DNA of 64,000 nucleotides. Origin: Rhodopseudomonas sp. BAL398. Lineage in GTDB: Bacteria > Pseudomonadota > Alphaproteobacteria > Rhizobiales > Xanthobacteraceae. Position numbers and translations under genes: made by a program. Every line of letters starts with the position of its first letter. The stretch's first letter is position 1. Below the pieces are notes generated by a model that worked only from the letters and a program-made list of their open reading frames with translations, was not told the DNA's origin and searched no databases. The DNA lies in contig NZ_CP133111.1 in NCBI RefSeq assembly GCF_033001325.1, forward strand, positions 3,488,501 through 3,552,500, read 5' to 3'. Shown here in pieces: positions 26,769 to 35,188 of the stretch.

Positions 26769-27455
26769 TCACGCGGCGTTGCGGGAAGCCAGCGCCTGGG
26801 CGACGTCGTCGACCGTCGCGCTCCAGCCGAAGAATTTTTCGACGTTGTAGATCGTCGCTTGCTGGATGTAATCGGGACCGGCCTGGTAGCAGGCGTCGCG
26901 CACCAGGATCGGGAAGTATTCCTTGAAGAAGGCGTCGCGAATGGTGGATTCGACGCAGACATTGGTGGCGACGCCGCACACCAGCAGGGTTTCGATGCGA
27001 CGGCTGCGCAGCATGCTGTCGAGCGCGGTGCCGGCGAAGCCGCTGTAGCGCGGCTTCGGAATCACCAGATCGTCGGCTTCCGGCTTCAGCTCCTTGACCA
27101 GCTCGTAGTCCCAGCCGCCCTTGGTCAGCAGCGTGCCGGCGAGGTCCGGGCGGTTGCGCATCAGCTTCAGCGAATTGCCCTTGCGCTGATTGACCGAGTG
27201 CGGGCCGCCGGCCTCCTTCAGGGCGCTGTCCCAGCCGTTCTGCAGCCACACCACCTGGATGCCGGAGCCACGGGCCACCGCGACCAGCCGGGCCACCGCC
27301 GGGATCACCTCCTGGGTCGGCGTCAGATCGACGCCGAGATGCGAGAAATAGCCGCCCGGCGAACAATAGCCGTTCTGCATGTCGACAACGATCAATGCGG
27401 TGGTGGACGCATCGAAGTCGGTGGGTTCGGGCCGCGCCGAGAGAATCTGGGACAT
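26769..27455 (-). CDS. rutB: RutB-type ureidoacrylate amidohydrolase (isochorismatase fold)
   Basis: 228 residues from ATG 27455, close to the 230 of E. coli RutB. The cysteine-hydrolase triad is Asp25 (VVDMQNGY), Lys134 (IPKPRYSGF) and Cys167 (GVATNVCVEST), one residue off the positions I recall for E. coli RutB. The N-terminal CSPGGYFSHLGVDLTP region is also RutB-like. RutB releases carbamate from (peroxy)ureidoacrylate, giving aminoacrylate. It stands between the binding-protein gene and rutC; no rutA is nearby. Confidence 0.88.
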   Translation of the reverse strand: MSQILSARPEPTDFDASTTALIVVDMQNGYCSPGGYFSHLGVDLTPTQEVIPAVARLVAVARGSGIQVVWLQNGWDSALKEAGGPHSVNQRKGNSLKLMRNRPDLAGTLLTKGGWDYELVKELKPEADDLVIPKPRYSGFAGTALDSMLRSRRIETLLVCGVATNVCVESTIRDAFFKEYFPILVRDACYQAGPDYIQQATIYNVEKFFGWSATVDDVAQALASRNAA

Positions 27456-27468
27456 GATCGGCGACACC

Positions 27469-28527
27469 TCAACCGGCCTTGCCGAGCTTCGCGGCGGCTT
27501 TTTCCGCAAAGCTGTTGTCGACCATTTCCTCGTAGGGCCGCGCCTCCTTGATCGAGCCGCCGGCCAGCTCGAACGCCATGTCGGCGTCCCACTCCTGCTT
27601 GGAGATGGTCGGGCTCTTCGGAATGGCGGTGGAGTTGCCGAGCAGGTTGCCGGCGGCGGCGCGGATCACGGATTCGGACACCTGGGGGAATTCGGCGACC
27701 GACGACTTCACAAACAGCTCGGGGTCGGTGTGCAGCGCCGCCTGCGCTTCGGCCAACGCATCGCAGAACGCCTGGACCATGGCAGGGTCCTTTTCAATGA
27801 CGCTACGCTGCGTCATCGCGGTGGTCCAGGACAACGGACCGATGATGTCGGCGAAGGCGAACACCGGCACCAGCCCGAACTTCTCCTTGGCGATGCTGAC
27901 ATCCCATTCAAACATGGTGGCGAAATCGGCGCGCCCGTCGAGCACCGCCTGGGCCTGCGCGCCGGGCGGCAGCTGCAGGAACTTGACGCCCGCGCTGTCC
28001 GGCTCGAAGCCGCCGCGCTCCTTCATGGCAAAGGTCGGGGTCTGGATGGTGGAGGACGGAAAGCGCAGGGTGGCGATGGTCTTGCCCTTGAAGTCGGCGA
28101 CCGTCTTGACGGCGGAGCCCGGCTTGGCGACCGCCCACATCGCCACGCCGCCGACCACCTTGGCGATGTTGGCGACTTTGGCGCCTTCCTTCACCGCATT
28201 GACCGACATGCCGGCACCGGTCACCGCGAAGCTGGCATTGCCCGAGAGCACAACCGGCAGCGCCAGCGCGATGCCGCCGGCCGAGCTGACCGCGACGTCG
28301 AGGCCGTGCTTCTTGAAAAAGCCGCCGTGCTTGGCGGCATAGACCGACACATACATGCCGAGATGGATCGCTTCGGAGACCTTGATGGCATTCAGGGATT
28401 GCGCCGCCGCGGGACCGCCCAGCCGATCGAAGGCGGCGACGATGGCAGCCGCGCTGGCGCCGAGCAGGACGGTTCGCCGCGACGCGGACCGCATGGACAG
28501 CCTGCTACCCTTGATCTCAGATTTCAC
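27469..28527 (-). CDS. ABC transporter substrate-binding protein, NMT1/THI5-like (SsuA/TauA type)
   Basis: 352 residues from a GTG with a strong GGAGGTG site seven bases before it. An RRTV-containing signal peptide runs to about residue 41 (AAAQS). The mature part begins as a typical periplasmic protein of the NMT1 class (KVSEAIHLGMYVSVYAAKHGG). Pyrimidine-precursor-like ligands, sulfonates and nitrate are known substrates of the class. First gene of the operon, so the enzymes rutB, rutC and rutD are probably expressed together with uptake of their precursor. Confidence 0.87.
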   Translation of the reverse strand: MKSEIKGSRLSMRSASRRTVLLGASAAAIVAAFDRLGGPAAAQSLNAIKVSEAIHLGMYVSVYAAKHGGFFKKHGLDVAVSSAGGIALALPVVLSGNASFAVTGAGMSVNAVKEGAKVANIAKVVGGVAMWAVAKPGSAVKTVADFKGKTIATLRFPSSTIQTPTFAMKERGGFEPDSAGVKFLQLPPGAQAQAVLDGRADFATMFEWDVSIAKEKFGLVPVFAFADIIGPLSWTTAMTQRSVIEKDPAMVQAFCDALAEAQAALHTDPELFVKSSVAEFPQVSESVIRAAAGNLLGNSTAIPKSPTISKQEWDADMAFELAGGSIKEARPYEEMVDNSFAEKAAAKLGKAG

Positions 28528-28632
28528 GATGCACCTCCGTTGGAACCGATCGGGCTAGACTAAAGAAGGAGGTATCGTTGTTAAAAGCCGAGAATCAGTC
28601 ATGCGATCTTGCCGAAAAGGCAACACCTCGGC

Positions 28633-29547
28633 TCAGCGGCCAGTTGCTTTCGGCGACAAGCCCCGAATCGCGTTGACTAGGGTCTTGAGGAATTCCTGCG
28701 CCGCATGCGGCAACGGCCGGTCGCGATGCACGCTGATGCTGGAGCGCGCTGCCTCGAAGGCGGGGTCCGCCACCGGGATCGCCCGAAGCCCGCCGGAATG
28801 CAGCTCCGCGATCACGGTCAGCGCCGGCATGAAGGCCAACACCTGCCCGGTGGCCGCCATTCGCTTGGTGAGTTCGAGCGAGTTGGTGGTCACCAGCACT
28901 TGTGGCGAGCGTTGCCGCTTGGCGACCGCGCGCTCGAACACTTGGCGCAGCCCGAAACTGTGCTCCGGCAGGGCGATGGTCTGCGTGCAGATGTCGTCGA
29001 GATTGAGCTCGGTGCGATCTGCGAAGACATGGGTCGGCGCCACCAGGCAGGAAATCGGCTCGACATGCTCGGCTATCACTTCGATTTCCGGTCGCCGCGG
29101 CGCGTTGAAGGTGATGCCGATATCGGCTTCGTCCTCGAGCAGCGCCTCGATGATCCGATCGGTTGATCCGGTCTGGATCCGGAAGCTCACCTGCGGATAA
29201 CGGTGATGAAACTCGGCGAGCAGGTCGGGCAGCAGGCCCGACACCAGGCCTTCGATCACCCAGAGCGAGACCTCACCCCGCCGCAGCCCGCGCAAATCGT
29301 CGATTTCGGTCCGGGCGCGCTCCAGATCGCGAAATATCCGATTGCTCTGTCGCGCGAGAACTTCCCCGGCCGAGGTGAGCTGGACGCCCATTTTCGAGCG
29401 CTCGAACAGCACCGCGTCGAGTTCGTGTTCGAGCTGTGCAATCTGGCGGCTGACTGCGGACGGCGCGACATGCAGGCGGTCGGCCGCCTTGCGGATCGAG
29501 CCCAGTTTCGCGACTTCGTTGAAGTATCGGAGGGCCAGAAAGCGCAC
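28633..29547 (-). CDS. LysR family transcriptional regulator
   Basis: 304 residues from a GTG start. The winged helix at residues 1-60 is clear (LRYFNEVAKLGSIRKAADRL, then HVAPSAVSRQIAQLE). The effector domain begins near 90. It lies directly upstream of the rut/ABC operon in the same direction with a 105-bp spacer, an arrangement less common than divergent LysR genes but still suggesting local control. Downstream of its 5' end (coordinates above 29548) the sequence turns into IS debris. Confidence 0.9.
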   Translation of the reverse strand: MRFLALRYFNEVAKLGSIRKAADRLHVAPSAVSRQIAQLEHELDAVLFERSKMGVQLTSAGEVLARQSNRIFRDLERARTEIDDLRGLRRGEVSLWVIEGLVSGLLPDLLAEFHHRYPQVSFRIQTGSTDRIIEALLEDEADIGITFNAPRRPEIEVIAEHVEPISCLVAPTHVFADRTELNLDDICTQTIALPEHSFGLRQVFERAVAKRQRSPQVLVTTNSLELTKRMAATGQVLAFMPALTVIAELHSGGLRAIPVADPAFEAARSSISVHRDRPLPHAAQEFLKTLVNAIRGLSPKATGR

Positions 29548-29600
29548 ACAACCTCATCTGATGGCGATTACAAGATCCCCAATCGCCAAGCCACGGGCAG

Positions 29601-29840
29601 ATGAAGCCTGAGCACCAGGAGATCGACCGGCTGCGGCGCGAGGTCAACAAGCTCAAGGCCGAGCGGGATACCCTAACAAAGGCCGCAGCCTTTTGCGCGA
29701 AGGAAGCGACATGAAGTTGTCTTCGTCGCGCAGCGCCGGACCATCTGGCCGGTGACGATGCGACGCGCTGGAGCCGGCGGTGATCGACCTGTTCTCGCGG
29801 CGGGTGGTCGGCTGGTCGATGAGCGCCTCGATGACCGCCC
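29601..29840 (+). pseudogene. IS3-family transposase remnants (OrfA end, OrfB pieces)
   Basis: 29601-29714 encodes a 37-residue end of OrfA with the leucine-zipper-like EIDRLRREVNKLKAERD and the KAAAFCAKEA tail. In a shifted frame FVAQRRTIWPVTM follows, the start of OrfB, and after an internal deletion AVIDLFSRRVVGWSM from its DDE domain (about 29770-29840). The remnant ends exactly at the left copy of the tRNA-Phe direct repeat. The missing OrfB C-terminus has its counterpart at 41596-41811. Confidence 0.75.
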
Positions 29841-29923
29841 AGTCGGGCAAGCGCAACACACTGATGGGGCTTAACTTATTGAAGGGAAAGGCATCTTCAA
29901 GGAAATGGTGGCCAGGGCCGGGT
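29841..29923 (-). repeat. Distal attachment-site copy of the tRNA-Phe island
   Basis: 83 bp matching 31768-31850 with five mismatches counted by eye, including a damaged copy of the last 18 or so bases of the tRNA gene. It marks the far end of the 1.9-kb island. Confidence 0.8.
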
Positions 29924-30016
29924 TGCGCAGCCGGAGGTCGTTTGCCTTGAAATCACGAGAGAAATTCTAGCGCTGAGCAGGAATGTTTGCCACCCCTGTT
30001 ACACACCAGAAGCCAC

Positions 30017-30619
30017 TCATAGTCCAAAACCAGAAATCGTTGCTTTGCCAACGAACAGCGTTTCCCACTCCGGATTGCCTGCCGCTTCTCCACGCCAATA
30101 TTGCCGCGCTCTGTCTTTGGTAACGGAAAGTGGTTCGCTGTCGCCCAGGAGTAGGCTGGCGTCAGCCCGATGCACAGTGCCGCTGCAGGTCAGCTCGCAA
30201 ACTGTGCCACTCTCTCCGATACGCTTGTTCCAGTACCGCGCCTCATCGACCGTCTCGCATACATAGAGACAACGCTGTCGCGAAGGTGGATTGCCACCGA
30301 ACTCGTTACATCGGATCTCCTCCATAATTAGCTCGCGGCAAAGCATCACGTAGTGAATGGCCACTTCCGTGGCAATCTTCGCGAACTCAGGAGAATTGAT
30401 CAGTCCGTCTCGCACTTGGCGTAAGAACGCCACGGCCTTCACATTCTGTTGCTGGCCATCTGGCATCGTTATCGGATATTCGCGCGAGCCCTCGTAAAAG
30501 CTAAAGAACGGGTTGAAGGCCTCACCAATCGTCACTTTTTGATCGGGGGCAAACGCCTGCTTGTACGGCTTTGCGACAGTGACGTGGAACAGCTTCTGTT
30601 TCTCAATTTGTTTGACCAT
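30017..30619 (-). CDS. Unknown cargo protein, resembling DUF2441-type proteins
   Basis: 200 residues, no signal peptide or membrane helix. The start LFHVTVAKPYKQAFAPDQKV and the central block PSRQRCLYVCETVDEARYW, after a helix with LIMEEIRCNEF, recall DUF2441-like proteins, a family with no firm function that may adopt an ADP-ribosyltransferase-like fold. This is recognition by eye and not certain. It is the only intact gene of the tRNA-Phe island and has clearly lower GC than its neighbours. Its start overlaps the end of the broken integrase frame by 17 bases. A defence or toxin role is possible from the context but has no direct support. Confidence 0.6.
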   Translation of the reverse strand: MVKQIEKQKLFHVTVAKPYKQAFAPDQKVTIGEAFNPFFSFYEGSREYPITMPDGQQQNVKAVAFLRQVRDGLINSPEFAKIATEVAIHYVMLCRELIMEEIRCNEFGGNPPSRQRCLYVCETVDEARYWNKRIGESGTVCELTCSGTVHRADASLLLGDSEPLSVTKDRARQYWRGEAAGNPEWETLFVGKATISGFGL

Positions 30620-31746
30620 TCAGCACACACCTTTCCCTTACCATCCGCTGATAACGCAGTGCACATTGCACGAAGAATGCGAAAAGGAACTCCAAGGGGC
30701 GCAATTTGTACAGCCACCAATGTAAAGCGGTACAAAGGCGGCGTCGGGAAGACATTTTCTTAGCCGATATGGTTTTTCCCGAACGTGGATTGATGGTGGC
30801 GAGGCGATGATCCTTGAAGCGGATCACGTCGTCTTTCGTAACCCGGCCGGCATCGTCATGGCCAAGGAGCGCCACGAATGCCCTCATGGTGTTGCTGTAG
30901 CTCTCATGGGTGCTCGGCTTGAGATTTCGCGCTTTCGCCTCCAACCACCACCCATCAACCAGAGAGGTCAATGAGCCGGCGGCAATCGGCCACGGCTTCG
31001 GAGCTTCAGCATCGGGCGCAACCCATGCAGGGAAGCGTTCGGATTTCGGGTCCGGGCGGTAGTCGCCTTGCGCATTCCGCAAGCGGCTCTCCAGTGCATC
31101 TCGGAGTGCCAACCAGAACGCCCGCAACAGGAGGCCGCGTGATGCCTCATCAACACGACGGATGCTCTCCGCCAACAGAAGCCGATCAACAAGAGACCCC
31201 ACGCAAAGCTCAAGGGACGCACGGTCGGGCTGCAAGTCGGGTGGGGGAAGGTGGTCAAGATCAAGCGGCTTGCCCCGCGTGTCGAGGGGAGACCAGCCGC
31301 ATCAAGCCCGCCTCGAAGGCTGCCTCATCATCCTCCGGGTCATTCGGCACTGGGCGCATCTTGCCCTCCGGCCCTTGCTCCACCGCCAAGGTCCGTTCCC
31401 TGCCCTCACCGCCAGCCCACGCCCGATACAGACGCCCCGCCAGCGCCGTAGCTTGACCATTCGTAAGGGTGGTCTCAGCGTCCTGCCGAAACGCCCGAAT
31501 GATCCGCTCGAAGTATTGATCTGCTGCCGCGTTCCTCGCCTTCACCTCGGCGGGATCGGTGGTGCGGAGAGAGAACCGGATCGATTGCGTGCTCTCGGAA
31601 ACCTTGACCGTGCGCGTCGTATCACCGAGCGGGAAGTGCAGTGTCTTGCCGGTCAATTGGCCCCGCACGCCCACCGGAATCCGGCGCACGTAATGGGGAA
31701 ATCGGGAGCCCTCTCGCTTCATTGGACGCACCACCCGAAACAGCAT
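30603..31746 (-). pseudogene. Broken site-specific integrase (tyrosine recombinase), catalytic domain lost
   Basis: The frame from 31746 encodes the N-terminal part of a phage-type integrase (PHYVRRIPVGVRGQLTGKTL, and ARNAAADQYFERIIRAFR) and stops at 31261. The sequence goes on in another frame from about 31235 with the core-binding domain (NLKPSTHESYSNTMRAFVAL, then VTKDDVIRFKDHRLA). At about 30755 similarity ends, before the catalytic Arg-His-Arg-Tyr domain, and the frame closes at 30603. So there is one frameshift and a C-terminal deletion. It starts 22 bp from the tRNA-side repeat, the standard position for an island integrase. Confidence 0.8.
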
Positions 31747-31767
31747 TGTTGCGCACCCTTGTTAGGC

Positions 31768-31850
31768 AGTCGGGCAAGCGCAACACACTGATAGGGCTTA
31801 ACTTCTTGAAGGGAAAGGCGTCTTCAAGGAAATGGTGCCCAGGGGCGGGA
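31768..31850 (-). repeat. tRNA-side attachment site of the tRNA-Phe island
   Basis: Covers the last 18 bases of the tRNA-Phe gene and 65 bp of its 3' flank. The near-identical partner is 29841-29923, in the same orientation. Confidence 0.8.
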
Positions 31851-31908
31851 TCGAACCACCGACACTGCGATTTTCAGTCGCATGCTCTACCAACTGAGCT
31901 ACCTGGGC
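31833..31908 (-). tRNA. tRNA-Phe (GAA)
   Basis: 76 bases with an encoded CCA. The anticodon loop reads CTGAAAA with GAA as anticodon; the T loop GGTTCGATCC and an acceptor stem GCCCAGG/CCTGGGC are intact. Its 3' end was used as an integration site. It lies next to yacG, its usual alphaproteobacterial neighbour. Confidence 0.97.
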
Positions 31909-32029
31909 GCCGCCCGGCGCAAGTCCGGGGAGCGCCGGGTTATAGTCAGCCCTGACGGCGCTGTCCACCCGCCGCGGGGGAAACTTGCGGACGGTGACCG
32001 TCCGCCATCGAGCCGCCGGCTGGCCGCCC

Positions 32030-32218
32030 TCATTCGTCCTCGTCGTCGTCGCTGGGCGCGGCCGGAATCACATAGGAATTCGACAGCCAGCGGTTCAGAT
32101 CGACGTCGCGGCAGCGCTCCGAACAAAATGGCCGCGAGGCCTCGACCGCCGGCTTGCCGCAGATCGGGCACTTCTTGGCAGGCCCAGCCTTCGGGGCGTT
32201 CGGCGAATCAGCTGGCAT
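32030..32218 (-). CDS. yacG: DNA gyrase inhibitor YacG, zinc-binding
   Basis: 62 residues from ATG 32218, overlapping the maf stop by 11 bases. The four zinc ligands are Cys17, Cys20, Cys32 and Cys36 in CPICGKP and [14 protein letters not shown]. The tail is acidic (DDDEDE). YacG binds the GyrB subunit and blocks DNA binding. It follows maf as in most rhizobia-related genomes. Confidence 0.9.
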   Translation of the reverse strand: MPADSPNAPKAGPAKKCPICGKPAVEASRPFCSERCRDVDLNRWLSNSYVIPAAPSDDDEDE

Positions 32219-32831
32219 TGAGCCAGCCGAAGCGAATCGGGAACCCTTCTCCGCCGAGCAGCGTCGTCGTCTCATACAGCGGCAGCCCGACGATATTGGT
32301 GTAGGAGCCGACCAGCTTGACCACGAAGCTGCCGGCGATGCCCTGCACCGCATAGCCGCCGGCCTTGCCGCGCCATTCGCCGGAGCCGATATAGGCCTCA
32401 ATATCGTCCTCGTTGAGCCGCTTGAACCGCACCTTGGATTCGATCAGGCGCTGGCGGAAGGTCTGCTTCGGCGTCACCAGGCAGATCGCGGTGTAGACCC
32501 GGTGGTTGCGCCCGCTCAGCAGCCGCAGGCATTGCGAGGCCTCATCGACCAGCTCGGCCTTGGGCAGGATGCGGCGGCCGACCGCCACCACGGTGTCGGC
32601 GGCCAGGATGTAGGCCCCGCGCAATTCATCGTCGAGCTGCACCGATTTCAGCGCCGCCTCGGCCTTGGCCCGGGCCAGCCGATTGGCGCAGACCCGCGGC
32701 AGTTCGCCCCGCTTCGGGGTCTCGTCGATATCGGCGGGACGCAGCGCGTCGGGCTCGATCCCGGCCTGATTGAGCAGGCTGACGCGCCGCGGCGAGCCGG
32801 AGGCAAGAACGAGTTTGGGACGGCCAAGCAT
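32208..32831 (-). CDS. maf: Maf-like nucleotide pyrophosphatase
   Basis: 207 residues. The signature ASGSPRR (10-16) and the catalytic Asp79 in [11 protein letters not shown] are present, as is [20 protein letters not shown] near the end. Maf proteins hydrolyse dTTP, UTP or modified nucleotides and can arrest cell division. The yacG gene overlaps its end. Upstream, where infA usually lies in this neighbourhood, there is an ATPase gene instead. Confidence 0.92.
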   Translation of the reverse strand: MLGRPKLVLASGSPRRVSLLNQAGIEPDALRPADIDETPKRGELPRVCANRLARAKAEAALKSVQLDDELRGAYILAADTVVAVGRRILPKAELVDEASQCLRLLSGRNHRVYTAICLVTPKQTFRQRLIESKVRFKRLNEDDIEAYIGSGEWRGKAGGYAVQGIAGSFVVKLVGSYTNIVGLPLYETTTLLGGEGFPIRFGWLNAS

Positions 32832-32929
32832 GGGGATTTTCGGGGGCTGGAGGTGTGCGCGCGGAACCTATCGGAAGGCTTCCCCAACGACAACTGTCCT
32901 CCGCCGAGATCGCCATTTGGCGGCCGCGT

Positions 32930-34081
32930 TTAGCGCGCCGGCCAGTTCCAGCGCGGAACCCGACCGTCCAGAATGGTCTCGCTGAGGCGCTTTTCCAGCA
33001 GGATCTGCCGGCTCGATGGCTGCTGGTCCAGCGCGGCGACCAGCTCCGCGGCATGCGACACCACGATCAATTGGCTGCGTTGCGCCGCGCGCGCGATCAG
33101 CCGCGCCAGCGGCGGCAACAGATCCGGATGCAGGCTGGTTTCCGGCTCGTTGAGCATCATCAATTCGGGCGGCCGCGGCGACAGCAAGGCCGCCAGCAAC
33201 AGCAGATAGCGCAGCGTGCCGTCGGACAATTCGGCAACCTTGAGCGGTCGCAGCAAGCCGTGCTGTTTCATTTCCAGCTCGAAATAGCCGTCCGCCACCG
33301 CGACATTCAATCTGGCGCCGGGAAATCCGTCGGCCACGGCGTCTGCCAGCTCGGCCGGATCGCCAATCTCGACGATGGTCTGCACCGCGGCCGCCAGATC
33401 CGCGCCGTCGCCGCCGAGCACGGGCGTATACGTCCCGACCTGCGGCCGGCGCGCCGGGGCGTCGCGGTCGGTGCGCAACTGGTCGTAGAATCGCCAGCCT
33501 CGCATCCGCTCGCGCAGCAGCAACAGCTCGAAGGCATCCTTCGGGTCGGCACAATGCGTCATCATGCTGTCGAACGGGTCGAGATTTTGCGTGGCCTCGC
33601 GCCATTCGCCAGTCTCGGTGCGAAGCCGCACGAACGGCCCGCGGCGCTCGGCGAATGCATTGGCGCGGCCGAGCAACTCGCCGGTCCAGACGCTTTCGAG
33701 CTTGATCTGGGGATCGCGCGCGAATAGCGAGCTGCCGGGTTGCGGCAGGCCGAGATCGATCGCGTAGCCATAATCCTCGCCGGCAAACCCCAGTTTGAGC
33801 GCGATCGGCTTGCTGCGGACCGTCCCCTGCACCGGATCGGCGCCGGCCTTCATGCGCCCGGAGAAGCTCTCAGGACCGGCCCACAGGGTCGACTGCAACC
33901 CTCCCTCGGCGGCAAGCGACTGCACCACCCGGCCCTGCGCGATATCGGCCAGCAGCTTCAGGGCGCGATACAGGCTGGACTTGCCGGTGCCATTGGCGCC
34001 GGTCACCACATTCAGCGGTCCCAGTTCAACCCGGATGTCGCGCAGCGATCGGTAACCCGAGATGGCAAGGCGTGTGATCAT
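32930..34081 (-). CDS. AAA family ATPase, RecF/OLD-like (AAA_21 type)
   Basis: 383 residues. It starts LAISGYRSLRDIRVELGPLN, the usual entry strand of SMC/RecF/OLD-type ATPases. Walker A is GANGTGKSS at 28-36. The signature-like LSDGTLRYL, a Walker B LMMLNEPETSLHPDL and a late VVSHAAELV switch follow. There is no TOPRIM nuclease domain and no coiled coil. Single-gene members of this family have no agreed function; some belong to defence or repair systems. It is inserted between maf and the phosphatase gene, in the same direction, with gaps of about 100 bp on each side. Confidence 0.85.
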   Translation of the reverse strand: MITRLAISGYRSLRDIRVELGPLNVVTGANGTGKSSLYRALKLLADIAQGRVVQSLAAEGGLQSTLWAGPESFSGRMKAGADPVQGTVRSKPIALKLGFAGEDYGYAIDLGLPQPGSSLFARDPQIKLESVWTGELLGRANAFAERRGPFVRLRTETGEWREATQNLDPFDSMMTHCADPKDAFELLLLRERMRGWRFYDQLRTDRDAPARRPQVGTYTPVLGGDGADLAAAVQTIVEIGDPAELADAVADGFPGARLNVAVADGYFELEMKQHGLLRPLKVAELSDGTLRYLLLLAALLSPRPPELMMLNEPETSLHPDLLPPLARLIARAAQRSQLIVVSHAAELVAALDQQPSSRQILLEKRLSETILDGRVPRWNWPAR

Positions 34082-34189
34082 CGCAACCGCATCCTCAATT
34101 CGAATCGATCCCGGCCATCACCGGCGCCTTTCTTGTGCCGGTCGATTGATTTTCGAAAATCCATCCAGGATCGGCAAGCGTCGAGGCGG

Positions 34190-34654
34190 CTACTCGTTGC
34201 CGGCGCGGTTGCGGCCGAAGCGTTTGCGGATGCGCTGCATCAGGCTGTCGGCGACCTCGCGATAGGCCTGCAGTTTCTGCTCGCGGTTGCCCTCGACCCC
34301 GGTCGGGTCCTGGGTCGGCCAGTATTCGACCTCGACGGCGCTGGAGCGGGTCAGTTCCAGCGCCTTGTGATGCGCCTCCGGCGACAGCGTCACGATCAGA
34401 TCGAAATTCAGCCCCTCATAATCTTCCAGCTCGTCGAAGGTAATCGGCTTGTGCTTGGAAATGTCGTGGCCGAGTTCGGCCATCGCCGCCACCGCGAAGG
34501 GATCGAGCTCCATCTTCCGCACCCCGGCGGATTTGACATAGGTCGTGCGCGGCGCGATCTGCCGCAGCAGCCCCTCCGCCATTGGCGAACGGACGGCGTT
34601 CATCCCACAGGCGAACAGCACCGCTTGCGGGTGGCGCAGGCGGGGCGGCGTCAT
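34190..34654 (-). CDS. Low-molecular-weight phosphotyrosine phosphatase family protein
   Basis: 154 residues. The P-loop CX5R is Cys16-Gly-Met-Asn-Ala-Val-Arg22-Ser, and the general-acid aspartate lies in WPTQDPTGVE. The same fold serves LMW tyrosine phosphatases and ArsC-type arsenate reductases; the gene next to UPF0262 and hisD is conserved in rhizobia-related bacteria and has no proven substrate. Confidence 0.85.
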   Translation of the reverse strand: MTPPRLRHPQAVLFACGMNAVRSPMAEGLLRQIAPRTTYVKSAGVRKMELDPFAVAAMAELGHDISKHKPITFDELEDYEGLNFDLIVTLSPEAHHKALELTRSSAVEVEYWPTQDPTGVEGNREQKLQAYREVADSLMQRIRKRFGRNRAGNE

Positions 34655-34699
34655 CCCCTCAGGCTCGCCTGGATCGGCGGGTGATTCGCGCCATGCGGC

Positions 34700-35188
34700 C
34701 TATCCCTTCCAGTGCAGCACGGAGATCAGCGTGAACAGCCGGCGCGCTGTCTCGAAGTCGATCCTGACCTTGCCGCTGAGCCGTTCCTGCAGCGTGCGCG
34801 AGCCCTCGTCGTGGATGCCGCGGCGGCCCATGTCGATGGCCTCGATCTTGTCCGGCGTGGCGGTGCGGATCGCCTGATAATAGCTGTCGCAGATCATGAA
34901 ATAGTCCTTCACGATCCGCCGGAACGGGGTCAGCGACAGCAGATGCGCCACCACCGGGGTGCCGTCCTCGCGGCGGATGTCGAACATCAGCCGGTTGCCG
35001 GTGATGCCGATATGCAGCGTGAACGGCCCCTCGCCGGCGCCCTCGGGGGCAAACAGGTTCTTCTCCACCAGATCGTAGATCGCGATCGCGCGCTCGTGCT
35101 CGATATCCGGCCCTGACCGCCCGATCGATTCCTCGTCGAGCGTCACCGCGACGATGCAGTTCTGGGAATCGTCTGGCGCTGTGGTCAT
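34700..35188 (-). CDS. UPF0262 family protein
   Basis: 162 residues from ATG 35188, coupled to hisD through an ATGA overlap. The conserved core [17 protein letters not shown] and [20 protein letters not shown] is present, which is diagnostic of this alphaproteobacterial family. The function is unknown. The gene is constantly found between hisD and the phosphatase gene. Confidence 0.9.
   Translation of the reverse strand: MTTAPDDSQNCIVAVTLDEESIGRSGPDIEHERAIAIYDLVEKNLFAPEGAGEGPFTLHIGITGNRLMFDIRREDGTPVVAHLLSLTPFRRIVKDYFMICDSYYQAIRTATPDKIEAIDMGRRGIHDEGSRTLQERLSGKVRIDFETARRLFTLISVLHWKG

Noticed and set aside
28605-28632. Terminator after the LysR gene (TTGCC/GGCAA hairpin)
   Set aside because: The stem has only five base pairs and there is no T run; too weak to report as a feature.
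31641-31955. Open frame reading through the tRNA-Phe gene on the plus strand
   Set aside because: The tRNA gene on the opposite strand explains the sequence; the peptide is the familiar artefact of translated tRNA DNA.
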